A stretch of DNA of 64,000 nucleotides from Anaerolineae bacterium (GTDB taxonomy: Bacteria > Chloroflexota > Anaerolineae > Aggregatilineales > Phototrophicaceae): positions 62,001 through 126,000 of the forward strand of contig JABWBO010000003.1 in assembly GCA_013360465.1 (NCBI GenBank), written 5' to 3'. The position numbers and the translations under genes were made by a program. Each line of letters begins with the position of its first letter. Position 1 is the first letter of the stretch. The notes under the pieces were generated by a model. The model was given only the letters and a program-made list of their open reading frames with translations, ran no database searches and was not told where the DNA came from. Below, piece by piece: positions 43,956 to 53,071 of the stretch.

Positions 43956-44900
43956 CTATTCCGTCCGTGCCGCCATCGCCCGGACCTGATCGTAGGCGGC
44001 GGCGATCTCGGCGCTGCCCGCCCTGCGCCTCAGGCGTCCCATACCGCGCGCGATCATCCAGCGAGCGACGCGATTCTTCCAGCGAGGATAGTGCTTACTG
44101 TAGAGAAGCAGGCGGCTGGTCCACAGGTTGACGATGCTGCGTGGGCGCGCCTGTCCCGTGCTTTGACCGACATAATGCACGACTGAGGCGCCCGGGGTGC
44201 AGACTCCGTGAAAGCCTGCCCTGGTGATCCGCCATGCCCAGTCGATCTCTTCGCAGTACATGAAGAACCGCTCGTCGAGTAACCCTGCCGCCTGTATGCT
44301 CTCGCGCCGCACCATCATCGCCGCGCCCAGGACGCAGTCCACATCGAAAGGTTCACCTCGTTCGTACAAGGCGTGCGGATACCGTCCATTGAAGGTTCCC
44401 TCAATCATCCGACCCGGCGTAGGGAAGAATTCGACCCAGAGCTGACGCAGACCGGGAAAGGCAAACGCGCTAGGCTGAAATCGTCCATCGCCGTAAGACA
44501 GCTGCGCACCGGCGAATCCACGCCGGGGATCTGACATGAGAGCCTCGAACAGAGCTTGCGTCGCGCCAGGATGCGTCGCAGTGTCGGGGTTCAGCAGATA
44601 GACTGCGCGCGGCAGATCGTCCGAGCCGGCGACGCTTCCAGCCGCATCCCGGAAGCCGATCCGCCGCAGAAGCAGATTATTCCCGGCGGCGAAGCCAAGG
44701 TTTTTCTCACTGGCGACCAGATCGACCTCAGGGAACATCTCGGCGACCGCCTGCGCCGTGCCATCCGAAGAGGCGCAGTCCACGAGATGCACGGTTGCCC
44801 CCAGCCCGCTCGCGGCAAGGTCTTCGAGCAGCGTGCGAAGCGCCGTGAGGACCAGTTCGCGAACGTTCCAGGTGACGACCAGTACGGCGAGATCGCGCAT
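43956..44900 (-). CDS. Family 2 glycosyltransferase (rhamnosyltransferase-like)
   Basis: The 314-residue GT-A protein has LAVLVVTWNVRELVLTAL, DCASSDGT and NLGFAAGNN, then VYLLNPDTATHPG as its DxD-type segment. DVDCVLGAAMMVRRESI and DERFFMYCEEIDWAWR are the signature of WbbL-like rhamnosyltransferases. The start at 44900 overlaps the previous stop as TGATG; a GTG one codon earlier is possible. It probably transfers a sugar such as rhamnose to a growing glycan on the cytoplasmic face. Confidence 0.88.
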   Translation of the reverse strand: MRDLAVLVVTWNVRELVLTALRTLLEDLAASGLGATVHLVDCASSDGTAQAVAEMFPEVDLVASEKNLGFAAGNNLLLRRIGFRDAAGSVAGSDDLPRAVYLLNPDTATHPGATQALFEALMSDPRRGFAGAQLSYGDGRFQPSAFAFPGLRQLWVEFFPTPGRMIEGTFNGRYPHALYERGEPFDVDCVLGAAMMVRRESIQAAGLLDERFFMYCEEIDWAWRITRAGFHGVCTPGASVVHYVGQSTGQARPRSIVNLWTSRLLLYSKHYPRWKNRVARWMIARGMGRLRRRAGSAEIAAAYDQVRAMAARTE

Positions 44901-45907
44901 CACGAGCCGAGGTCCGCCAGGCTTAACCCAGATTGGCTGAAAAAGGCGCGCAGCCGCGAGAAGTCGGCATCTTCCGCCCGTATGATCTCACTTTGCAGGA
45001 GGAGCGGGCGGAGCAAATCCGCCCGCGAGCCGTTGCCGATGCTGATGAAGGCATCAATCAGCGCATTCGCCTGTCCCAAGGGGAGATAGTCGGGAAGGAT
45101 CAGCACGCTGTAGGGAATCTCGACAGATCGCGCCAGCACCACTGTCGCGATGCGGGCGTCGGCGCTGGCGCGTTCCTCGAAGTCGCTCACGCTCATCCCG
45201 GCAGCGCCGCAGTCACCGCTGATCACCCCGGCGATCAGTGCATCAAGGTCTTCCAGGTCTTGCGTGCCCCCAATCGACGCGAACAAATCTTCGCCGCTGC
45301 CGCGCAGTAGGACCAGCGGGATGAGTCCGGTGTAAAGATCATCGAGTCCGAGGCGGCAGAGAGTCTTGCCAGAAAGCGACGCCAGCGCGGCGACACCCGC
45401 CTCGCGGCTGCCGTACAGCGCAATTTCCACACCGGTGTGGGACTGATCCCGGTCCCCGCGCGAAATCTGCAGCGCGGCGGATCCGCATCCCTGCGCGTAG
45501 GCGGCAGCATAGGCAGCTCCGCTCACCCAGGCGACACTGATCTGTTCAGGCGTGGAGGCGCACAGCTGCGCCAGCGCTTCCGCATCGTTTCCGACGAGGT
45601 CCACATCCACCGCCAACCCGGCAGCCTGGGCGAGTTCTGGAGCCAGTGCTTCCGCCGCCGCCGTGAAAGACGCCTCAGCGCGCCCACTTTCGATCAACCT
45701 GAAGTAGACACGAATGGGGTTATCTCCCGTCCCGATAGGCTCCGCCGTCGGTGCGGGCGGCAGATGTGTCGATCGGGGGGTCGGGGTCGTCGTCGGGCGC
45801 TCGGTGGGACTCACCGCTACGAAGCGGCGGCAGCCCGACAGCGTCACGAAGGAAATCACCAGCAGAAAGATCACCCAGTGGAGATTGCGACGGGAAAATG
45901 CAGTCAT
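44900..45907 (-). CDS. Lipoprotein, PhnD/PBP2-like substrate-binding domain
   Basis: The 335-residue protein has a signal peptide ending in SFVTLSGC, a Thr/Pro linker (PTERPTTTPTPRS), then a periplasmic-binding-protein fold (about 60-300). AWVSGAAYAAAYAQGC and the GKTLCRLGLDD/IPLVLLRG stretch resemble PhnD-type phosphonate/phosphate-binding proteins. ABC permease and ATPase genes are absent on both sides, so this is an orphan binding protein, possibly used in sensing. Met at 45922 is an alternative start. The gene overlaps the GT2 gene by one base. Confidence 0.78.
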   Translation of the reverse strand: MTAFSRRNLHWVIFLLVISFVTLSGCRRFVAVSPTERPTTTPTPRSTHLPPAPTAEPIGTGDNPIRVYFRLIESGRAEASFTAAAEALAPELAQAAGLAVDVDLVGNDAEALAQLCASTPEQISVAWVSGAAYAAAYAQGCGSAALQISRGDRDQSHTGVEIALYGSREAGVAALASLSGKTLCRLGLDDLYTGLIPLVLLRGSGEDLFASIGGTQDLEDLDALIAGVISGDCGAAGMSVSDFEERASADARIATVVLARSVEIPYSVLILPDYLPLGQANALIDAFISIGNGSRADLLRPLLLQSEIIRAEDADFSRLRAFFSQSGLSLADLGS

Positions 45908-45997
45908 CGAATGACGTTCCATTTCTGCAAACAACCACAAGCCGCAGCAAACAGAAGGATCGTAACAGCGATCACGCCTTCTGCAAACTGCTGCGGG

Positions 45998-47398
45998 TCA
46001 TCCCCCGGCAGCCTCTTGCAGGAATATCGAGCGAGCGCCGACATTGGCGTTCACCTGGCTGACCTCAACATCCTCGTGGATCAACCCCGCCCAGCAGTTC
46101 TGAGGGTTGCGCGTGCCAACCTCAGTCATGCGTACTGCTCCCCACACCACCACGCGCTCACCCGGCGGCAGGTACAGATACTCGACATCGGCGTCTGGGT
46201 CCACCACGACATCCAGTGTCTCCCGGCTGCCCAACGCCCAGCGCCAGGGATAGTCGGACGGGGCAGACATGCAGTCCAGCCCAACCCGCCACGCGCCCGG
46301 TTCATCGGTCAGTCCGAGCGTCGCCGCACGCTGGTCCCATCGGTAGACCGTGCCAGGTTCCGGCCCGGTCGTGCGAAGCGGCACAGCGCTGTAGTTCTCG
46401 ACAGTCAGCTTGAAGACCAGGAGATCGCCAAGGGGCAGCGAAACCGTCGTGCGCGTGAGCGAATCCGGGTCCTGGGGCGGGTCGATCAGATCTCCAGGCT
46501 GTTCCAGGGTCGTGGTGAAGCGATCATCCCAGGGGCGTGTCTCGAAGACCACCGTCACGCCGATGGTCTGCGGCACAATCTCGGCGAAGGGTTTGCCACC
46601 GTCCTGAATCGTAAGCTCAGCCGAGCGGCGGATATTCTGACCGACGACGTCCTGCGCTTCGGCAACGATGACATAACTGCCATCGGGCGGTGGGTCGGCA
46701 TTGTTATCTACGCCGCCATCGTAATCGTATTGGTGTCTGCCGCGCTCGCCCGGCAAAACATCTTCCAACCGTTCAGTCAGATAGATCGGTTCGGCGCTTC
46801 CATCGATGGGAAGCAGATACACCTTGAGATCCGCCTGCTTCTCAAGGTAGACATTCACCTGTGTGCGGTCGTGGATACCATCCTGATTCGGGGTGAATTC
46901 GACGGGAAAAACGGTGAATTCGGAGATCAGCGGCAGCGGCGCATCCCCGTCGCGGACGACGATCTGCCCCATCCGTTCTTCCTGTGAGCCGCTTTCGACA
47001 TCTACAGCCGTCAGTCTCCAGGTGTAGGTGTCATCCGGGATCAGCCGGCGGGTAATCTGGTGATCGATTTGAGGGTCGTCCGGAAGCGAGAAGCCATCGA
47101 CAACACCGCTGAAAGCAACCTGGTAGCGCTGCGGCGTTCGCAGTTGATCTTCCCGAAAAGCGAAGCGGCTTCCGCCTGCCCCTTCGAAGACCAGTGAGAC
47201 TGCTGCCGTCCGGGTAATTTCATAGCTAAATATCGTAACATCATCGGAACCATCGGCGTTTGGCGTGATCACTTCATGAGCGAACTGCGCTTCGGTGATC
47301 AGCGAAACTGCTGGCGCGAGCAGCGCCTGTCCGATCAACACAATGAGCGCCGCGCCCACCAGCGCACCCGCCAGCACCAGACCTAAAGATAGTCGCAT
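45998..47398 (-). CDS. Membrane-anchored surface protein with FlgD-Ig-like domains
   Basis: The 466-residue protein has an N-terminal membrane anchor (about 5-28) and two FlgD-Ig-like beta domains. The first shows ITPNADGSDDVTIFSYEIT and the second FTPNQDGIHDRTQVNVYLEK, each with the P-N-x-D-G-x-x-D calcium-type start. The second half (about 270-466) is another beta-rich region with no family I recognise. It ends QEAAGG. Such domains in Chloroflexota are usually exported. It is divergent from Lon. Confidence 0.72.
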   Translation of the reverse strand: MRLSLGLVLAGALVGAALIVLIGQALLAPAVSLITEAQFAHEVITPNADGSDDVTIFSYEITRTAAVSLVFEGAGGSRFAFREDQLRTPQRYQVAFSGVVDGFSLPDDPQIDHQITRRLIPDDTYTWRLTAVDVESGSQEERMGQIVVRDGDAPLPLISEFTVFPVEFTPNQDGIHDRTQVNVYLEKQADLKVYLLPIDGSAEPIYLTERLEDVLPGERGRHQYDYDGGVDNNADPPPDGSYVIVAEAQDVVGQNIRRSAELTIQDGGKPFAEIVPQTIGVTVVFETRPWDDRFTTTLEQPGDLIDPPQDPDSLTRTTVSLPLGDLLVFKLTVENYSAVPLRTTGPEPGTVYRWDQRAATLGLTDEPGAWRVGLDCMSAPSDYPWRWALGSRETLDVVVDPDADVEYLYLPPGERVVVWGAVRMTEVGTRNPQNCWAGLIHEDVEVSQVNANVGARSIFLQEAAGG

Positions 47399-47556
47399 CG
47401 GGTTCTTTTACCCTGTTCCTGACCCTATACGAAACGGCGAGTCTAGCGGAGGGCGGATCGAAATGCCAGCACGAGGTTCGCTCCCACCCCGTCGCCGTGT
47501 TACAATATCCTTCCTGTTTCCCGAAGAAGTCCTGGATATCGACCCAAAGGAACATC

Positions 47557-50001
47557 TTGACCGATCTCAATTCCGTCAGCGAATTCTTTGATATCGGCAA
47601 CGCCGCCGATGATGAGGGCGTGATTGAATGTCCGGTCATCCCCCTGCATGACCTGATCATCTTTCCCGGCGTCGTGTCGCCCGTCGCGCTGACCGGCAAA
47701 CGCGCGACCACGGCGGCTGAAGCCGCCAATGACCAGCGAATCACGGCGATCACCGTGCTGATGCGCGATACCACGCAGTCCGCCGACCCTGATCTAGCTG
47801 ATTTGCATACGATTGGCGCAGAGGTCGCGCTGGGACGCATCATGCGGATGCCCGATGAAACGCGCGGGGTTCTGATGCAGGGACGCCGCCGTGTCGAGCT
47901 GATCGAAATCGTCCGGCGCACGCCCTATCTGATCGCGCGCGCCCGTGTGCTGACCGAGGAGAATCTGCACGGCGCGCGCGCTAACGCCACCATGCAGGTG
48001 GTGACCAACCTCTTCCGTCGTGCAGTCGAGCTGAACGAGAACATCCCGGAAGAAGTCCTGCTCTACGTGCTGAACGCCCACAATGCCAGCTGGCTCGCCG
48101 ATCTGGTCATCTCGACCCTCACCATCAGCCTGGAACAGCGGCAGCAGCTTCTTGAAGAACTGGATGTCGAGAAACGCCTGGATCAGGTCGTGGACCTGCT
48201 CAACCAGGAGCTGACCATGCTGGAACTCAAGGACGAGATCACCAGCCAGGTCAATCAGGAGATGGATCGCACGCAGCGCGAGATCTATCTGCGCGAGCAG
48301 ATGCGCGTGATTCAGGGCGAACTCGGCGAAGAAGACGTCTTCCAGCAGGAGCTGAACGAGGTTCGCGAGCAGATCGTCCAGGCGCAGATGCCGCCGGAAG
48401 TCCACGATAAGGCGATGAAGGAGTTCGCCCGGCTGGCGATGATGGCTCCGCTTGCGCCGGAAGTTGGCATGGTGCGCACGTACATCGACTGGCTGACGGC
48501 GCTGCCTTGGACGAAATCAAGCGAAGATCAGCTCGATATTCAGTACGCTCAGCAGACGCTGGACCGTGAACACTACGGACTGCCTAAGATCAAGGATCGC
48601 ATCCTCGAATACATCGCCGTGCGCAAGCTCGCCCCGGAAAACGCCAAAAGCCCAATCCTATGCTTCGTGGGTCCCCCTGGTGTCGGCAAGACATCACTTG
48701 GCAGGTCGATTGCCTCTGCCCTGGGACGTGAATTCGTCCGGGTCAGTCTGGGTGGGGTGCGCGACGAAGCAGAAATTCGTGGTCACCGCCGCACTTATAT
48801 CGGCGCGCTCCCTGGACGCATCCTGCAAACGATGCGCCGTGCCGGCACCGTCAACCCCGTCTTCATGCTCGACGAGATCGACAAACTGGGCGCAGACTTT
48901 CGCGGCGACCCGGCGGCGGCGCTGTTGGAAGTACTCGACCCGGAGCAAAACGGCGAATACAGCGATCACTACCTGGAAGTGCCTTACAACCTTTCTAAGG
49001 TTCTGTTCATCACGACCGCCAACGATCTTGACCCGATTCCGCCGGCGCTGCTGGATCGTCTTGAGATCATCGAGTTCACCAGCTATACCGAAGAAGAGAA
49101 GACCGCCATCGCGCGCAAGTTTCTGCTGCCCAAGCAGAAATCGGCAAATGGGCTGACGGGACACCCGGTGGCGTTTGAAACTTCAGCGCTGCTCAAGCTC
49201 ATTCGTGAGTACACCTACGAGGCGGGGGTGCGCAATCTCGACCGCGAAATCGCCAACGTCTGCCGCAAGGTGGCGCGGCTGATCGCCGAAGAAAAGCGCC
49301 ATCCACAGTCGGTCTCTGGCGCGCACGTTGAACGCTATCTGGGTCCCCCACCCTTCCTGGACGAACGCGCCAACGATAAGGATGAGGTCGGTGTCGCCAC
49401 CGGCATGGCTTGGACGCCTTATGGCGGCGAGATTCTGACTATCGAGGTGAGCGTGCTGCCGGGCAAGGGATCACTGCTGCTGACCGGGTCTCTGGGTGAT
49501 GTCATGCAGGAGTCCGCCCAGACGGCGCTCAGCTATATGCGCGCCCGCGCCGAAAGCCTGGATTTGCCCTTTGATGACCTGGACTATTTCGACCTGCATG
49601 TGCATCTCCCCGAAGGTGCCGTGCCGAAAGATGGACCGTCGGCGGGCATCACCCTCGCCATCGCCATCATTTCCGCCTTCACCGAACGTCCGATTCGCAG
49701 CGACTTCGCCATGACCGGTGAAGTGACGCTGCGCGGAAAGATACTTCCGGTCGGCGGGATCAAGGAAAAAGTCCTGGCGGCACGGCGGGCGCGCATCAAA
49801 CACATCATCATGCCTCGCCAGAACGAGCGCGATCTGGTCGATATTCCGAAAGAGGCGCGGCAGGACCTGAATCTGCATTTTGTGGAAACCATGCAGGAAG
49901 TCATCGATCTTGTCCTTCTGCCGAACGATCAGGAAGAGCGGCGGTTGGATCGCATCCGGCGCGAACGCGACAAAGAGGCGCAGCGTGGTGATGAGGAATG
50001 A
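47557..50001 (+). CDS. lon: ATP-dependent Lon protease
   Basis: The 814-residue protein has an N-terminal LON substrate-binding domain (about 25-215), a coiled-coil/AAA region with Walker A GPPGVGKT (372-379), Walker [12 protein letters not shown], and the C-terminal protease domain. The catalytic dyad is Ser695 in [10 protein letters not shown] and Lys738 in GGIKEKVLA, spaced 43 as in E. coli. It degrades misfolded and regulatory proteins. The start is a TTG at 47557 with AAAGGA before it; a GTG 20 codons earlier lacks such a site. The downstream regulator gene overlaps its last codons. Confidence 0.96.
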   Translation: MTDLNSVSEFFDIGNAADDEGVIECPVIPLHDLIIFPGVVSPVALTGKRATTAAEAANDQRITAITVLMRDTTQSADPDLADLHTIGAEVALGRIMRMPDETRGVLMQGRRRVELIEIVRRTPYLIARARVLTEENLHGARANATMQVVTNLFRRAVELNENIPEEVLLYVLNAHNASWLADLVISTLTISLEQRQQLLEELDVEKRLDQVVDLLNQELTMLELKDEITSQVNQEMDRTQREIYLREQMRVIQGELGEEDVFQQELNEVREQIVQAQMPPEVHDKAMKEFARLAMMAPLAPEVGMVRTYIDWLTALPWTKSSEDQLDIQYAQQTLDREHYGLPKIKDRILEYIAVRKLAPENAKSPILCFVGPPGVGKTSLGRSIASALGREFVRVSLGGVRDEAEIRGHRRTYIGALPGRILQTMRRAGTVNPVFMLDEIDKLGADFRGDPAAALLEVLDPEQNGEYSDHYLEVPYNLSKVLFITTANDLDPIPPALLDRLEIIEFTSYTEEEKTAIARKFLLPKQKSANGLTGHPVAFETSALLKLIREYTYEAGVRNLDREIANVCRKVARLIAEEKRHPQSVSGAHVERYLGPPPFLDERANDKDEVGVATGMAWTPYGGEILTIEVSVLPGKGSLLLTGSLGDVMQESAQTALSYMRARAESLDLPFDDLDYFDLHVHLPEGAVPKDGPSAGITLAIAIISAFTERPIRSDFAMTGEVTLRGKILPVGGIKEKVLAARRARIKHIIMPRQNERDLVDIPKEARQDLNLHFVETMQEVIDLVLLPNDQEERRLDRIRRERDKEAQRGDEE

Positions 50002-51433
50002 CCAGCAGCCGTTACCCGGTGAAATGATGAATGCTGACGACGTACAAGCGCTGATCAAGAATGGTCGCAACCAGCGGCTCGACTGGCTGGCGGATGGCTC
50101 GCCGGTGGAGTCCATCGCCCAGATGCTCACGTCGATGGCGAACGGCGTCGGAGGTCGGCTGCTGGTGGGTGTCACGGGTCCGTCTGGCATGGTCATCGGG
50201 GTGCGCGACCCGGCATCCACCATCGACCGGGTGATGCAAGCGTCGCTTTCTGCCGATCCGCCACTGCGCATTCCAGTGCCGCAGACGCTCAGCATCAAGG
50301 AAAAAGTGGTGGTCATCATCGACATTCCGGAGGGTATGCCGAACATCTATGCCATTGACGGACGCTACGTAGGAAGGAGCGACGGGGAAATCAGCCCTTT
50401 GGCGCTGCGCGATATCCGTAAGCTGCTCTTCGAACGCGGAATCGCCAGCTTCGAGACTGAATCAGCCGACGGAGCGACGCTCGCCGACATCGACTGGGTC
50501 AAAGCACGCGCTTACAGTGAAAAGATCGGCGGGGGGACCGATGTCGAAAAGACGCTGCTTCGGCGGGGCTGTCTGACGCGCACCAGCGGTACGCTGTGCC
50601 CGACCAACGCCGGGATTCTCCTCTTCGGCGTGGACCCACAAGCCTTCCTTCCCAGCGCCGAACTCACTGCCGTGCGCTTCGCCGGGGAGACAATGAGCGA
50701 CACCTTCTCGCGCCAGGACCTCGGCGGCACCTTGCCCGATCAGATTCGCCGTGCCGAGACCTTCCTGCGCGATCATCTGCGAAAAGCGGTCACGCTCGGT
50801 AAGACGATGGCGCGCAGCGAGGACCTGGAATATCCTCTCGAAGCCGCCCGCGAACTGGTGGTCAACGCGGTCGCCCATCGCGATTACAGCATCGCCGGCG
50901 ACAACGTGCGGCTCTACCTTTTCGCCAACCGCCTCGAAGTCACCAGCCCCGGTAGGCTGCCCGGACCAGTGACCCTCGCCAACATCCGTGAAGCCCGGTT
51001 TTCGCGCAATCCGGTGATCGTTCAGGTTCTGGCGGACCTCGGCTTTATCGAGCGCCTGGGGTACGGCATCGACCGGGTGATCGCCCTGATGGAAGAGTCG
51101 TATCTGCCTGCCCCGGAATTCGCGGAGGTGGTGGGGACTTTCTGCGTCCGCCTGCATCGAGGACAGCCGCCCGCCGCCCTCAGCGCTGCTGCCATCGCCG
51201 ATAAGCGCCTGCAGGGCGTCCATCTGAACCCGCGCCAGGAAGCAGCGCTCATGTTCCTGAACCGTGAAGGCAACCAGCGCATCACCAACAGCAACCTGCA
51301 ATCGATGTACCCGGATGTGCATCCCGAGACGATCCGTCGCGACCTCTCCGACCTCGTCACCAAGGACTTTCTGGAAAAACATGGGCAGAAGCGCGGCTCG
51401 TACTATATCCTTAAGCCAACTCACGATTCCTAA
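49991..51433 (+). CDS. AlbA_2 / RecG-like ATP-binding transcriptional regulator
   Basis: From the ATG at 49991 the protein has 480 residues. An AlbA_2 (divergent AAA-4) domain occupies about 10-130, with ANGVGGRLLVGV. A HATPase_c_4-like region follows (about 225-350) with AARELVVNAVAHRDYSI and the LGYGIDRVI segment, and a winged helix-turn-helix forms the end (about 410-480, VHPETIRRDLSDLV). These proteins are annotated as RecG-like helicases but are thought to be transcriptional regulators. The frame overlaps lon by 11 bases; Met at 50024 is an alternative start. The regulated genes are unknown. Confidence 0.85.
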   Translation: MRNDQQPLPGEMMNADDVQALIKNGRNQRLDWLADGSPVESIAQMLTSMANGVGGRLLVGVTGPSGMVIGVRDPASTIDRVMQASLSADPPLRIPVPQTLSIKEKVVVIIDIPEGMPNIYAIDGRYVGRSDGEISPLALRDIRKLLFERGIASFETESADGATLADIDWVKARAYSEKIGGGTDVEKTLLRRGCLTRTSGTLCPTNAGILLFGVDPQAFLPSAELTAVRFAGETMSDTFSRQDLGGTLPDQIRRAETFLRDHLRKAVTLGKTMARSEDLEYPLEAARELVVNAVAHRDYSIAGDNVRLYLFANRLEVTSPGRLPGPVTLANIREARFSRNPVIVQVLADLGFIERLGYGIDRVIALMEESYLPAPEFAEVVGTFCVRLHRGQPPAALSAAAIADKRLQGVHLNPRQEAALMFLNREGNQRITNSNLQSMYPDVHPETIRRDLSDLVTKDFLEKHGQKRGSYYILKPTHDS

Positions 51434-51445
51434 TCGTTGAACCGG

Positions 51446-51474
51446 TTGCAGTGGATTCCTGCTTCGCATATAGT
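51446..51474 (+). promoter_or_regulatory. Candidate promoter of the LysM protein gene
   Basis: TTGCAG at 51446-51451, a 17-base spacer and TATAGT at 51469-51474 give a leader of about 29 bases before the ATG at 51510. The -10 matches five of six consensus bases, the -35 three. Confidence 0.45.
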
Positions 51475-51509
51475 GAATAAAGTCTGGCGGCACAAAAGGT
51501 GAACTTGTG

Positions 51510-52940
51510 ATGTCCAAGAAAATCTATCGACTCGTGCCCGTTCTGATAGGGTTGCTGCTGCTGGTGGCGCTGCCGGCACTGAGCGCGCCGAGCGCCGCTC
51601 CGGCAGAACAAGCCGCTACCTGCGATGAACTGGTCGCACTGGCAACTACCACCGTTGGCATCTCCTGCGATAGTCTGGGGCGCAACCAGGCATGTTACGG
51701 CAATCGACAGATCGCCGTCGAGTTCGCGCCAAACACCAACCTCATTTTCAATCAGTCCGGCGATATTGTGGATCTGCTGGCGCTGCGCCGTCTCATCACC
51801 TCTGGCTTTGACGAAACGACTGGAGAGTGGGGTATCGCCATCGTCAAGGCGCAGGCAAATCTCCCCGACGCGCTTCCCGGCGAAAACGTCACCTTCCTGC
51901 TCTTTGGCGATTCCGAAATGAACAACCTCAGCGCCGATATGCGCGCGGTCAAGCTGCGCACCGGCATCGCTGGAACAACCTGCGACGACGCCCCTTCCGG
52001 CGTCCTCATCCAGTCGCCTTCCGGTCGACAGGTCACGATGAATATTAACGGCGCCGATATCACGCTGGCGTCTACGGTCTATTTAACGGCTCAGGAAAAC
52101 GTCAGCATGAAACTGAGTACAGTGGATGGCGTCGCTGTAGTTTCGGCACTGGGCGAAACGCGCATCGTTCCGTCTGGCGGCGAAATCGGCGTTCGCCTTG
52201 GCGGCGTGGATGGGCTGGAGGTCGATGGTCCACCCTCGGCGCTGCGCGGCTTCACCCAAGTCCAGCTGCCATTCGTCCCGCTCGGTCTTTTGGAAGATCC
52301 GCTTGTTCTCCCGGGTGCACTCCCCATCGGAGGACAGATGCCGGCGGGGACGCTTACGCCCACCGTCCCGGTATCCACGCTGCCGGCGGGCTGCGCGCCG
52401 CGTGCCGACTGGACCTTCCGCTATGTGATTCAGAGCGGCGAAACGCTGTCGAGCATCGCTTCGCGCGGCGGTATCTCCCTCACCGAGCTGGCGGCGGGCA
52501 ACTGTATCGTGAACCCTGGTCTGATTTACGCCGGTCAAGTGCTTAATGTGCCTGTGCCGATCCCTACGCCGATCCCCAGACCGACCGCGACCTATACCCC
52601 GATGGTGACGCCGACGCAGAATACGACGATCATCGGTCCCAATCTGCGCGCAGACACCAATCCTATCTACTACGAGACCTGCACCTTCATCCGCTGGGAT
52701 GTCTCCAACATTCAGGCAGTCTATTTCGAGGGTTCTCCGGCGGTCGGCAGCGACGCCCGCCAGGTCTGCCCAAGCCAGACGACGACGTACACGCTGTCAG
52801 TCATTCGGTTGGATGGGATAACGCAGAATTTCACCATCACCATCTATGTAGAAGGTCCGGCACCGGTCTGTGGCAATTACGTCTGCGAGCCGGGTGAAAC
52901 AGAACAGTCGTGCCCGCACGACTGCGACGTCCCCGGTTAA
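51510..52940 (+). CDS. Secreted LysM protein with FecR-like, Ig-like and Cys-rich C-terminal regions
   Basis: The 476-residue protein has a signal peptide (about 1-28). A FecR-like region follows (about 150-230, VVSALGETRIVPSGGEIGV). A LysM peptidoglycan-binding domain (about 310-350) shows YVIQSGETLSSIASRGGISL and the LIYAGQVLNVP end. After a Pro/Thr linker there is an Ig-like beta domain (about 380-450), and the C-terminus has CGNYVCEPGETEQSCPHDC, a Cys-rich motif seen in other surface proteins. Its likely role is a cell-wall-associated matrix or sensor protein. It uses an ATG at 51510 with AAAAGGTGA nearby, and a hairpin terminator follows the stop. Confidence 0.8.
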   Translation: MSKKIYRLVPVLIGLLLLVALPALSAPSAAPAEQAATCDELVALATTTVGISCDSLGRNQACYGNRQIAVEFAPNTNLIFNQSGDIVDLLALRRLITSGFDETTGEWGIAIVKAQANLPDALPGENVTFLLFGDSEMNNLSADMRAVKLRTGIAGTTCDDAPSGVLIQSPSGRQVTMNINGADITLASTVYLTAQENVSMKLSTVDGVAVVSALGETRIVPSGGEIGVRLGGVDGLEVDGPPSALRGFTQVQLPFVPLGLLEDPLVLPGALPIGGQMPAGTLTPTVPVSTLPAGCAPRADWTFRYVIQSGETLSSIASRGGISLTELAAGNCIVNPGLIYAGQVLNVPVPIPTPIPRPTATYTPMVTPTQNTTIIGPNLRADTNPIYYETCTFIRWDVSNIQAVYFEGSPAVGSDARQVCPSQTTTYTLSVIRLDGITQNFTITIYVEGPAPVCGNYVCEPGETEQSCPHDCDVPG

Positions 52941-52951
52941 CGAACGCTGGA

Positions 52952-52986
52952 GAAAGGGGCGTGTCTCTGTCGAGACCGCCCTTTTC
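52952..52986 (+). terminator. Terminator after the LysM protein gene
   Basis: GAAAGGGGCG-T-GTCTC pairs with GAGAC-CGCCCTTTTC around a TGTC loop, with one bulged T and one G-U pair, 12 bases past the stop. The U-run is inside the 3' arm (TTTT), so termination is likely but not textbook. Confidence 0.62.
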
Positions 52987-53071
52987 AATCCTTGCGCTCT
53001 CTCGTCAGGATGGACGCCGGAATTCCTGTGGTATCCTAGTTGGCGCTATGGACAGGTCACAGGAAGCACAC

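Noticed and set aside
45437-46987. 516-residue plus-strand frame opposite the lipoprotein and FlgD-Ig gene
   Set aside because: The minus strand has a signal peptide, lipobox and repeated FlgD-Ig motifs; the plus frame crosses both genes without any motif.
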